Source: Chloroflexota bacterium (GTDB taxonomy: Bacteria > Chloroflexota > Anaerolineae > Anaerolineales > UBA11579). From it: a stretch of 32,658 nucleotides of DNA. Both the position numbers and the translations under genes were made by a program. Within the stretch, counting starts at the first letter, position 1, and every line of letters begins with the position of its first letter. This document shows positions 21,713 through 30,380 of this stretch, piece after piece. The stretch lies in assembly GCA_023485685.1 (NCBI GenBank), contig JAMCZK010000006.1:1-32658 (forward strand), in the 5' to 3' direction. Below the pieces are notes generated by a model. It was not told the origin of the DNA. It saw only the letters and a list, made by a program, of their open reading frames with translations, and made no database searches.

Positions 21713-23426
21713 ATTTCCCTTCGAAATCCCTCAAATACTTTTCTCTATTATCGCTCCTGGCGTGCTTGCCGCTGGAGGTCTTGACGATCCAGCCTTTGGG
21801 CACAAAGCGCAAGTCACCTAGCGTCACTTCGGTTTCCTGCACAATGTGAGCGCGCAGCTCGCGCTCCACTTCGGCGAGATCGGCGCCTTCAGTCGGCTCA
21901 GCGACCACCACCACCTTCTCTGAGCCCAAACGCTCGTCCAGGACGCCGAAGGCCACCGCCCGGCCTGGATGGATGCCCGGGGTGCGATCGGCGATGGCCT
22001 CGATATCTTGTGGGTAGATATTTTTGCCGCCTACGATGATTAAGTCCTTTTTACGGCCCGTGATATAGAGCTCGCCATCGGCAAGGTAACCCATGTCGCC
22101 GGTGAGATACCAGCCATCCTTGGCGATCGCTTGCTCGGTGAGATCTGGCCGCTTGTAATAGCCGCTCAGCATGAACTCGCTGCGCAGGGCGATTTCCCCC
22201 ACGCGTCGATCGGGCAGGGGGTTGCGATCCGCGTCCATGATGCGCAGCTCGACGGTATCGATCGCCGGCCCACAGCTCACGAAACCTTTGCCGTTCGTAG
22301 CGGGGATCGCTTCGCCGCGTTCCTGCACTGCAGTAATCTCCACGGTGTCGACGTGGGGTGGGGCGCCAAGTTGCGTTTGTGTCACCCCGAAGGTGTTCTC
22401 TGCCATAGCATAACTAACCGCCAACGCATTGGGCGAAAACCCGTAGGGCACCAGCTTATCGAGCAGCATCTGGTGGCTTTCTGCATATACCGGCTCGGAG
22501 CAATTGATCGCTGCCCTCCAGCTTGAGAGATCCAGACCCTCCATTGGTCGAAATGTGCGCGCAATATGGTTGTAGGCAAAGTTGGGCAGCCAACATAATG
22601 TTCCGCGGTATTGGCTGATGGCATCCAGCAACATGCCCGGCTGCTTGACCCATTCGAATGGCGACATCAGCACCAAACCCGTGCCGCTGACGATGGGCAT
22701 CACAAATCCCGCTATCAGCCCCATATCGTGATACAGCGGCAACCAGCTCACGACGACATCTTTGCCTGGGTCCAGCCCAATAGATCCACCGTAGGCCGCG
22801 ATCTGCCTGAGCACGGCGCGGTGCGAGAGCGCCACGCCCTTTTGCAGTCCGGTGCTGCCGGAACTGTGCTGGAGTAGGGCGATGGAATCAGGAGAAACAT
22901 CCAAAGTCCCACGTCCAGAGCCTGCCCTGAGCGAAGCGAATGGGTCCCGCGTCGCGGACTTTTCACCCGACGTTGGACGTAGGAGGTGGGACGAATCCAA
23001 CAATTGGACGTCAAGACCCGCTAATAGAGCGGATAGAGGCGCGCAATTCTCCGAATAAGTAACTACTGCCTTCGCCCCCGAATGCTCAACCAGCAGCTTG
23101 ACCCGTTCGCGGTATAGCACGGGGTCCAGCTTTTCGGTGAGGAAGGGGAAAATCGAAGGGACCGCGCCCAGCAACGCGGCGCCCCAGAACGAATAGATCA
23201 ATTCCAGCGAATGCTGCAGCACCAGGATCACCAGGTCACCGGGGCCGACGCCGCTGTCGGCCAGGCGGGCAGCGGCTAGGCTGGCTTCATGCATCAATTG
23301 GCCAGTGGTAATCTGTTTATGTTCGCCGCGCTCGATGAAGGTGACAGCTACCGCGTCGGGTGCCTGGATTGCGCGTTCGGTGAGTGCGCTGACCAGTGTT
23401 TGAGTTTCGGTAAGGGGCAAGGACAT
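21711..23426 (-). CDS. Fatty-acyl-AMP ligase (FAAL)-type adenylate-forming enzyme
   Basis: It activates a carboxylic acid with ATP and loads it on an acyl carrier protein. Visible motifs are LLQHSSGSTGLQKGV (P-loop-like), SWLPLYHDMGLIAGFVMP, INCSEPVYAESH, VSYAMAENTFGV, YLTGDMGYLADGELYITGRK, KDLIIVGGKNIYPQDIE and the terminal Lys region SSGKHARSDNR. WLPLYHDMGLI and NCSEPV are typical of FAALs and unlike the D-Ala ligase DltA. The ATG at 23426 is chosen because TGCTAAAAT lies 7 nt upstream; an ATG at 23453 is possible. Length is 571 residues. About 33 residues after LDVQLLDSSH come from an in-frame repeat insertion. It faces the ACP gene across a hairpin and probably loads that ACP. Confidence 0.88.
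   Translation of the reverse strand: MSLPLTETQTLVSALTERAIQAPDAVAVTFIERGEHKQITTGQLMHEASLAAARLADSGVGPGDLVILVLQHSLELIYSFWGAALLGAVPSIFPFLTEKLDPVLYRERVKLLVEHSGAKAVVTYSENCAPLSALLAGLDVQLLDSSHLLRPTSGEKSATRDPFASLRAGSGRGTLDVSPDSIALLQHSSGSTGLQKGVALSHRAVLRQIAAYGGSIGLDPGKDVVVSWLPLYHDMGLIAGFVMPIVSGTGLVLMSPFEWVKQPGMLLDAISQYRGTLCWLPNFAYNHIARTFRPMEGLDLSSWRAAINCSEPVYAESHQMLLDKLVPYGFSPNALAVSYAMAENTFGVTQTQLGAPPHVDTVEITAVQERGEAIPATNGKGFVSCGPAIDTVELRIMDADRNPLPDRRVGEIALRSEFMLSGYYKRPDLTEQAIAKDGWYLTGDMGYLADGELYITGRKKDLIIVGGKNIYPQDIEAIADRTPGIHPGRAVAFGVLDERLGSEKVVVVAEPTEGADLAEVERELRAHIVQETEVTLGDLRFVPKGWIVKTSSGKHARSDNREKYLRDFEGK
22901..23000. repeat. Repeat-derived insertion inside the acyl-AMP ligase gene
   Basis: GTCCCACGTCC near 22907-22917 and GGAGGTGGGAC at 22982-22992 are imperfect inverted arms. 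Between them are CCTGCCCTGAGCGAAGCGAA, a word typical of dispersed intergenic repeats, and CCGCGTCGCGG. It encodes about 33 residues (TRDPFASLRAGSGRG among them) just before the conserved LLQHSSGSTG motif, without disturbing the frame. Confidence 0.65.
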
Positions 23427-23433
23427 CGGCGAT

Positions 23434-23442
23434 ATTTTAGCA
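23434..23442 (-). promoter_or_regulatory. Extended -10 of the acyl-AMP ligase gene
   Basis: On the minus strand TGCTAAAAT fits TGnTATAAT with one change. It lies 7 nt before the ATG at 23426, and no Shine-Dalgarno is present. This supports a leaderless transcript and the shorter start. Confidence 0.55.
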
Positions 23443-23592
23443 GGACATTGCATCCCCGCTTTTTAATACAGAAATGGCCATAGCTGGATTGCAGAACTTG
23501 GTTATTTGGAAGACTACGCTATAGGGTTTCCTCGCAGATTGCCGTATTCCTTGGGTAAAGAGTTTCAAACCCGCTCGGAATGACAAGTAGAG

Positions 23593-23623
23593 AAAAGAGA
23601 CGGCGCTGTGCGCCGTCTCTTTT
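23593..23623 (-). terminator. Intrinsic terminator of ftsH
   Basis: Perfect 14-bp arms AAAAGAGACGGCGC (23593-23606) and GCGCCGTCTCTTTT (23610-23623) with a 3-nt loop, 3 nt after the ftsH stop. On the minus strand the stem ends in TTTTCTCT. The rest of the gap up to 23426 holds no gene that I can support. Confidence 0.88.
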
Positions 23624-23626
23624 TGG

Positions 23627-25516
<1,890 letters not shown>

Positions 25517-25518
25517 AA

Positions 25519-25581
25519 TTATTCCTCCATAAAAAAGCCTGCCCTCGAGCGTTGCGAAGGGCGGGTCAAGCTATCAGGCAT
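25519..25581 (-). CDS. Putative 20-residue leader peptide before ftsH
   Basis: An ATG at 25581 lies 6 nt after the TATAAT of the ftsH promoter, the same leaderless geometry seen at mutS and other genes. It opens 20 codons ([20 protein letters not shown]). The stop TAA ends 2 nt before the GTG of ftsH, and the frame runs through the whole hairpin, the T6 run and the GGAGG of ftsH. A ribosome on it would melt the hairpin and arrive at the ftsH start. This is a sequence-based inference; the short frame could also be chance. Confidence 0.4.
   Translation of the reverse strand: MPDSLTRPSQRSRAGFFMEE
25531..25577 (-). terminator. Terminator-like hairpin in the ftsH leader (possible attenuator)
   Basis: On the minus strand GCCT and later GCCCT pair with AGGGCAGGC, followed at once by T6 (25531-25536). 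The hairpin lies after the ftsH promoter and before its ribosome site, so termination here would cut off ftsH itself. It could instead end read-through from the upstream MFS gene. Confidence 0.55.
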
Positions 25582-25587
25582 CGGATG

Positions 25588-25596
25588 ATTATACCA
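25588..25596 (-). promoter_or_regulatory. Extended -10 promoter of ftsH
   Basis: On the minus strand TGGTATAAT is a perfect TGnTATAAT extended -10. No good -35 is visible, as is common for this type. The inferred start near 25581 gives a leader of about 65 nt. Confidence 0.68.
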
Positions 25597-25675
25597 ACGT
25601 CGATATGGCTGCTAGAGTTGGATGGCCCTTCTAATAGTTTTCTTACGAGCGTTGCAGCTTCTTATCGTAAGAAAC

Positions 25676-25726
25676 GGAGTCGAGGCTTTAGCCGGGTTCT
25701 TGATACCCGGCTAAAGCCTCGACTCC
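25676..25726. repeat. Perfect palindromic repeat, 22-bp arms (family B)
   Basis: The left arm at 25676-25697 begins GGAGTCGAGGCTTTAGCCGG; the right arm at 25705-25726 is its exact complement around a 7-nt loop. It lies between the MFS stop and the ftsH promoter, where it could end the MFS transcript. It is the intact version of the element found interrupted inside mutS, and a relative of the one at 2952. Confidence 0.92.
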
Positions 25727-25748
25727 TGTTTATAACTAGGCGCCAATT

Positions 25749-26945
25749 TTAGTGCGCCATCTTCTTCGCCTTCCGAGCCGGGGAGAAAAACAGCAGGGCG
25801 ATGCCGCCGAGGGCGGAGAAAACCACACCGTACACAAAGACTGCTTCGTGGTTGACCAGGTCCCACAGTTGGCCGGCCACAATGCTGGCGACTAGCCCGC
25901 TGAGGCCTACGGTGGCCGAGTACCAGCCGATGCCGCTGGCGCGAAGATGTGGCGGGAAGAAATCGGAGGCGAAGGCCTTGCCCACGGAGCGAAAAATGCC
26001 TTGATGGAGACCGTAGAAGATGAAAAGGATGCCGATGAGCAGCAAATTGCTGCTGAACGCAAAACCCAAGTAGGTGATGACGAATATGACGAACGCGATC
26101 AGCAGGATATTCTTGCGACCAAAACGGTCCGAAAGGGAGCCGGAAGGATAAGAAATGAGCGCGGCTACCAGATTGAAAAAGGCATAAATCAGGATGGTGA
26201 GTTCCAGTGAAGCGCCAATGTCCTGGGTTTGCAGGATGAGGAAGGAATTGCTGGAGTTGCCAACGCCGAACAACGCAGTGATCCCCAGGTATTTCCAATA
26301 GTCAGCAGGGAATCTGCGGATCTTGATATCAAGTTTGGTTTTTGCGCCAACGCGAGTTTTTCCCTCCTTAACCAACAAGATCATTAGCAGGGCCAAGACG
26401 CCGGGGACGAAGGCAATCAAGAAGATCGTACGGATTGGCGTCGCAAAGGAGGCAAGCAACAAAATCGTCAGGAGCGGACCCAGGAAGGCGCCCAGGTTGT
26501 CGCCGATACCCTCGAGGCCGAAGGCGGCGCCGCGGCTCTTCTCGCCTGCGGAGGCGGCGATCAGCGCGTCGCGCGGCGCCGAACGTGTGCCGGTGCCCAG
26601 GCGGTCCAGCGAGCGGGCCGCCAGCACACCTTGCCAAGCGGTGCTGAGACCGATCAGCGGCTTGGAGAGCGCAGCCAGCGCGTAGCCAAGCAAGGCAATA
26701 GGTTTTCTACGCTGCAGCTTGTCTGAGATCCAGCCCGAAAAACCCTGCATGATGTTTTGGATGGCAACGGCGAAGCCCTCGATGACGCCAACTACAGACC
26801 CGCCACTCTTCAGCGTCTGGGTGAGGAAGACCGGCAGGATGGGATACAACATCTCGGTGGAGATGTCCGCGAACAGGGAAGCGAACGCCAGAAGCCAGGT
26901 GTTGGTAGTTAAGCCGGAAGATGGTTTTGTTCTCTTATTGGGCAT
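25749..26945 (-). CDS. Major facilitator superfamily transporter
   Basis: The 398-residue product has about 12 predicted membrane helices in two halves. MFS loop signatures are visible: GWISDKLQRRKPIALLGYAL after helix 2 and its counterpart YPSGSLSDRFGRKNILLIAF in the second half. LDRLGTGTRSAPRDALIAAS in loop 4 is typical of a group of uncharacterised bacterial MFS exporters. The substrate cannot be told. The start is ATG at 26945. It runs the same way as fabF and fabH but is separated from them by 243 bp filled by a repeat, and is probably a separate transcript. Confidence 0.85.
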   Translation of the reverse strand: MPNKRTKPSSGLTTNTWLLAFASLFADISTEMLYPILPVFLTQTLKSGGSVVGVIEGFAVAIQNIMQGFSGWISDKLQRRKPIALLGYALAALSKPLIGLSTAWQGVLAARSLDRLGTGTRSAPRDALIAASAGEKSRGAAFGLEGIGDNLGAFLGPLLTILLLASFATPIRTIFLIAFVPGVLALLMILLVKEGKTRVGAKTKLDIKIRRFPADYWKYLGITALFGVGNSSNSFLILQTQDIGASLELTILIYAFFNLVAALISYPSGSLSDRFGRKNILLIAFVIFVITYLGFAFSSNLLLIGILFIFYGLHQGIFRSVGKAFASDFFPPHLRASGIGWYSATVGLSGLVASIVAGQLWDLVNHEAVFVYGVVFSALGGIALLFFSPARKAKKMAH

Positions 26946-26965
26946 ATCTCATTTCTACTCTTGAT

Positions 26966-27146
26966 TTGTCACTCTGAGCAAGCTAAGGCTGCCGCGGGCA
27001 GCCGTGCGCCAGCGAAGAGTCCATCCTTAACTCGCTAACCTTCAAACAAATCTTTGCTCAAATCCTCAACTTGGCTTGTTGTTCGAGTTCAAGATGGATG
27101 CTTCGCGACGGTTTCACGCGAGCGTGAAGCCTGCTCAGCATGACAA
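26966..27146. repeat. Element with inverted ends (TTGTCANNCTGAGCA)
   Basis: TTGTCACTCTGAGCA at the left and TGCTCAGCATGACAA at the right are inverted copies with a two-base difference. Between them are small palindromes: GGCTGCC-GCG-GGCAGCC and GCTTCACGCTCGCGTGAAACC (as read on the minus strand). It fills nearly the whole 243-bp gap between fabH and the MFS gene. There is no open frame inside it, so it is a non-autonomous repeat. Confidence 0.75.
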
Positions 27147-27188
27147 AAGGGGCGTATAGCATACTCGTCGCGCTGTCCCTCTTTTGGC

Positions 27189-28304
27189 TTACGCTGACGA
27201 ATCCTTGCCGCGGCCCCAGATCAGGCCTTCAATGAAGCGCCAGATGCGTCGCAATAGAGACCGCAGGGCGGCCAGGCGAACATACGGGCGCAGACGAATG
27301 GGCTTGGCCTCTTCAAACGGTCCGGTCCAGTGAACGGCCACGGCGCCCCAAGTGAGCCCAGCGCCGAAGCCAACCATCACGGTGTTGTCGCCGGGGTGTA
27401 GCAGACCCTGCTCGGCCGCCTCGCATACGGCAATAGGAATCGATGCCGTGGAGGTGTTCCCGTATTTATCCACGTTCACCACGAAGCGTTCCATGGGCAG
27501 TCTGAGCCCCCGGGCGGCCGCTTGGATGATGCGCAGGTTGGCTTGATGCGGAATGATGAGCTGAATGTCATCAGTTTTTAGACCGGCTTTTTCGATGGCT
27601 TCTTTTGAAGCCGAGGCCATCACTCGAGTGGCGAAACGGAAAACCTCGTTGCCGCTCATGTGGATGAAATGCAACCCGTCCAATACCGTCTGGGAGGTAG
27701 CCGGATGGGCCGAACCTCCTCCAGGGATCGAGAGCAAATCTGCACCTGAGCCGTCGGAACGCATCACTGCGGAGAGCACCCCGCCGGGTTCTTCGCGCGC
27801 CTGTAAGACAAATGCGCCGGCGCCATCGCCGAACAGGATGCAGGTGCTGCGGTCGGTCCAGTCGACGATGCGAGACAAGGTCTCGGATCCGATGACCACC
27901 GCATTTTGGATGGAACCGGAACGAATGGCCTGGGAGGCCATGTTGAGCGCGAAGATGAAACCAGTGCAGGCGGCGGAAAGGTCGAAGGCGCCCGCTTTTT
28001 CGGCGCCCAGCCGGTCTTGCACGATGCTGGCTGTGGAGGGAAAGGTGTATTCGGGAGAAGAAGTCGCCACCACAATAAGATCGACCTCGGTGGGGGGCAA
28101 CTTAGCCAAGCGCAGCGCATTGGTGGCAGCTTCCGTGGCCAGGGAGGCAGTGGTGTCATTCTTGCCGGCGATGTGGCGCTGGCGGATACCGGTACGCTCG
28201 CGGATCCACTCATCATTGGTGTCCACCATTTGAGCAAGGTCGTCGTTGGTCAGCACCTTCTCGGGGATGGACATACCCCATCCGGTAATGTGCGCGTAAG
28301 GCAT
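27189..28304 (-). CDS. fabH: Beta-ketoacyl-ACP synthase III
   Basis: FabH starts fatty acid synthesis by condensing acyl-CoA with malonyl-ACP. The catalytic triad is present: Cys113 (SAACTGF), His253 (IPHQANLRI) and Asn283 (YGNTSTASIP). GFGAGLTWGAVAVHW closes the thiolase fold near residue 326. The protein then carries about 45 extra residues, rich in Arg and hydrophobics (LRPYVRLAALRSLLRRIWRF), that normal FabH lacks. The start is ATG at 28304; an extension to 28430 is entirely repeat-encoded. It is 135 bp downstream of fabF, with a repeat between. The class of starter acid (branched or straight) cannot be read. Confidence 0.93.
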   Translation of the reverse strand: MPYAHITGWGMSIPEKVLTNDDLAQMVDTNDEWIRERTGIRQRHIAGKNDTTASLATEAATNALRLAKLPPTEVDLIVVATSSPEYTFPSTASIVQDRLGAEKAGAFDLSAACTGFIFALNMASQAIRSGSIQNAVVIGSETLSRIVDWTDRSTCILFGDGAGAFVLQAREEPGGVLSAVMRSDGSGADLLSIPGGGSAHPATSQTVLDGLHFIHMSGNEVFRFATRVMASASKEAIEKAGLKTDDIQLIIPHQANLRIIQAAARGLRLPMERFVVNVDKYGNTSTASIPIAVCEAAEQGLLHPGDNTVMVGFGAGLTWGAVAVHWTGPFEEAKPIRLRPYVRLAALRSLLRRIWRFIEGLIWGRGKDSSA

Positions 28305-28320
28305 TGTTAGCTGGCCTTTA

Positions 28321-28490
28321 AACCATTGTGAACCAAGGAAGGCTCTGCCTTCCGCAGTTGCGAGAGCCTGTCCCGAGAAGCCGCAGTGCGGCGAGGAGGG
28401 AAGCCGAGCGCAAGCGCGGCGACGTGGCAACCTCCAAGCTCAACCATTGTGAGCCGCTTCGCGGCGACGAGGCAAAGCAATCCCCAAGCT
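28321..28490. repeat. Family A repeats between fabF and fabH, reaching into fabF
   Basis: Two units begin with AACCATTGTGARCC (28321-28334 and 28442-28455), about 121 bp apart. The first has GGAAGGC-TCT-GCCTTCC and GCCGC-AGT-GCGGC; the second has GCCGC-TTC-GCGGC and the tail AAAGCAATCCCCAAGC. The second covers the fabF stop codon and encodes the last 17 or so residues of FabF. Confidence 0.85.
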
Positions 28491-29741
28491 GTTTTTGCCT
28501 GAGCCGACGATCAACGTGGCATTGTGGCCCCCGAAACCAAATGAATTCGTCATAACGAGATTCATCTCTTTTGCACGCGCTTTATTAGGAACGATATCCA
28601 GGTCGCATTCGGGATCGGGGATCTGGTAATTGATGGTGGGCGGGATGATGCTGTCGCGCATGGCGAGCAGGCAGAAGACGGTTTCAATTGCCCCCGCCGC
28701 GCCGATCATATGCCCGGTCATCGACTTGGTGGAAGATACGGGGATGTCGTAAGCGAGTTCGCCAAAGGCAGTCTTGATAGCGGCGGTTTCACTCTTATCG
28801 TTCAGTGGAGTGCTGGTGCCATGCGCGTTGATGTAATCGATCTGCTCTGGTTTCAGGTCGGCATCGTTGAGCGCCATGCGCATACAGTCGGCGGCTCCGC
28901 GCCCATTTTCCGAGGGCGCAGAAATGTGATAGGCATCGTTGGTGCAGCCGTAGCCTAAGATCTCTCCGAGGACGTCGGCGCCACGTGCTTGCGCATGTTC
29001 CAGCGATTCCAGGACCAAAACGGCTGCGCCTTCCCCGGTCAAAAAGCCATCGCGCGTTTTATCGAAGGGGCGCGAAGCATGTTGTGGGTCGTCATTGCGC
29101 GAGCTAAGCGCGGTCATGTTCCCGAGTCCGGCGATTGCCATCGGATTGATGGCGGCTTCTGAACCACCTGCCAGCATCACATCGGCCTGGCCGCGGCGAA
29201 TGACTTCGGCGGCTTCCCCGATGGCGTTACCGCCGCTGGCGCAGGCAGAGACCACGGCGATGTTAGGCCCTTGGATCTTGAGGTGGATCGCTATCATGCC
29301 ACCTGCAGAATCGGGGATCATCATCGGCACGGTGAAGGGGCTTACCCGATCGGGATTGCCACCGAAGAACACACGCGCTTGTTCAAAAATGGTGTTGGAG
29401 CCGCCAATGCCGCTGCCAACGATGGCGCCAATGCGATGGCGGTTTTCGTCGGTGATGGGCAAGGCGGCGTGCTTCACGGCTTCCAGCGCGGAGGCCACTG
29501 CCATTTGGGTGAAACGGTCCATATGGCGGGCATCGCGGTGGCCGAACAGGGCCTTGGCGTCGAAACCTTTTACTTCCGCGGCGATTTGATTTTTGTATGG
29601 GCTGGGATCGTAGGCGGAGATGCGGCCGCCGCCAGAGACCCCGGCGAGGATAGCGGACCAAGTGGTGTTTACATCGTTACCAAGAGGGCTAATGCAGCCA
29701 AAGCCGGTGACGACGACGCGTTTTCTGGAAGATTCACTCAT
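28440..29741 (-). CDS. fabF: Beta-ketoacyl-ACP synthase II
   Basis: FabF condenses malonyl-ACP with growing acyl-ACP chains. The Cys-His-His set is complete: Cys167 (VSACASGGN), His307 (NAHGTSTPLND) and His344 (STKSMTGHMIGAAG). The conserved end NSFGFGGHNATLIV is at 399-412. The remaining 21 residues (GSGKNSLGIALPRRREAAHN and a final Gly) are mostly encoded by a family A repeat and replace the usual short end. The start is ATG at 29741, with TGTTATAAA 14 nt upstream and no clear Shine-Dalgarno. Followed by fabH, it forms a small fatty acid elongation group lacking fabD and acpP here. Confidence 0.95.
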   Translation of the reverse strand: MSESSRKRVVVTGFGCISPLGNDVNTTWSAILAGVSGGGRISAYDPSPYKNQIAAEVKGFDAKALFGHRDARHMDRFTQMAVASALEAVKHAALPITDENRHRIGAIVGSGIGGSNTIFEQARVFFGGNPDRVSPFTVPMMIPDSAGGMIAIHLKIQGPNIAVVSACASGGNAIGEAAEVIRRGQADVMLAGGSEAAINPMAIAGLGNMTALSSRNDDPQHASRPFDKTRDGFLTGEGAAVLVLESLEHAQARGADVLGEILGYGCTNDAYHISAPSENGRGAADCMRMALNDADLKPEQIDYINAHGTSTPLNDKSETAAIKTAFGELAYDIPVSSTKSMTGHMIGAAGAIETVFCLLAMRDSIIPPTINYQIPDPECDLDIVPNKARAKEMNLVMTNSFGFGGHNATLIVGSGKNSLGIALPRRREAAHNG

Positions 29742-29755
29742 TTTGGCTAGTGGGA

Positions 29756-29764
29756 TTTATAACA
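29756..29764 (-). promoter_or_regulatory. Extended -10 of fabF
   Basis: On the minus strand TGTTATAAA fits TGnTATAAT with one change and lies 14 nt before the fabF ATG, giving a leader of about 7 nt. A second TTATAAA further upstream is less well placed. The remaining gap to 29889 holds nothing that I can name. Confidence 0.45.
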
Positions 29765-29889
29765 CGGTCGGGGTTTATAAGGATACGGGGATGAATAAAC
29801 AGGCAGTGGGAGCATAGGGGCAAGCAAAGGTAGGGTTTTATTGATCAGCGTTTATCCGCGGTTTTCTATTAGCCTATGACGTCAAGACC

Positions 29890-29917
29890 ACTGGACTTCG
29901 GGACATCCAAGTCCAGT
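29890..29917. repeat. Hairpin directly after the Cys-rich gene
   Basis: ACTGGACTT (29890-29898) and AAGTCCAGT (29909-29917) form a perfect 9-bp stem abutting the stop codon of the Cys-rich gene. No T-run follows on the minus strand. Similar GTCCAG words occur around 30291-30379. Confidence 0.6.
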
Positions 29918-30256
29918 CTAAGTTTCTTGATTTGTCCCCACCACCCACACCGCTGGCAGCGCTACACATTGGCCGCAGCCGATAGCCGGTTCCACAACCT
30001 GGCAGGCGCACTTACTGCATTCCGCCCGCATGCGCACTTCAGGCCGCATGAAAAAGATGGGGCGCTCGAGCCGGGGGATCAGGGTCTGGTGCTCGCAGGC
30101 GTTGGCTTGCAGGATATCGGGCACAGGGCACTCGTTGCATAGGTCCGGTGTCCAGCGCAGCTTGTGGGCCTCCAGCAAGCGGCAACGTTCGATGTGGCGA
30201 CCGCGAAAATAATCGCCAAAAAAATGCCGGCATTCCTTACCGGCAGGGGTCAACAT
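29918..30256 (-). CDS. Conserved Cys-rich protein, putative metal binding
   Basis: The 112-residue product has nine cysteines, arranged as KECRHFFGDYFRGR, ERCRLL, DLCNECPVP, NACEH, ECSKCACQVVEP and GCGQC. The spacing suggests one or two zinc or iron-sulfur sites. I recall similar small proteins as uncharacterised conserved genes in Anaerolineae, but cannot confirm that here. The ATG at 30256 lies 9 nt after an extended -10 TGCTATAAT, so the message is probably leaderless. It follows efp with the opposite order of promoters, so it is its own unit on the minus strand. The function is unknown. Confidence 0.7.
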   Translation of the reverse strand: MLTPAGKECRHFFGDYFRGRHIERCRLLEAHKLRWTPDLCNECPVPDILQANACEHQTLIPRLERPIFFMRPEVRMRAECSKCACQVVEPAIGCGQCVALPAVWVVGTNQET

Positions 30257-30265
30257 AGATTCGCG

Positions 30266-30274
30266 ATTATAGCA
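30266..30274 (-). promoter_or_regulatory. Extended -10 of the Cys-rich gene
   Basis: On the minus strand TGCTATAAT is a perfect extended -10, 9 nt before the ATG. No Shine-Dalgarno is present. Confidence 0.6.
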
Positions 30275-30290
30275 ATCGGGGAGGTGTCTT

Positions 30291-30379
30291 GAAGTCTGGA
30301 GATCTTGAAGCCTGGAAGTCTAGATGTCAGAGAGTTCTTTTGACGTCCAGACCGCTAGACCTCCGCACTGCCAGACTTC
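30291..30379. repeat. Inverted-end repeat downstream of efp
   Basis: GAAGTCTGG (30291-30299) and CCAGACTTC (30371-30379) are exact inverted ends of an 89-bp stretch with internal GAAGCCTGGAAGTCTAGA and CGTCCAGACCGCTAGAC words. Its right end meets the efp stop codon, so it may form the end of the efp transcript. Confidence 0.65.
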
Positions 30380-30380
30380 T

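Noticed and set aside
23454-23592. Possible remnant of a four-helix-bundle protein (LQNLVIWK) after the ligase gene
   Set aside because: The similarity is only a few residues, followed by a stop; too short to support.
26966-27146. Insertion sequence with terminal inverted repeats
   Set aside because: There are inverted ends but no transposase frame and no clear target duplication; listed as a non-autonomous repeat.
28305-28430. A 42-residue N-terminal extension of FabH
   Set aside because: It is entirely encoded by family A repeats, and the normal FabH start motif begins at 28304.
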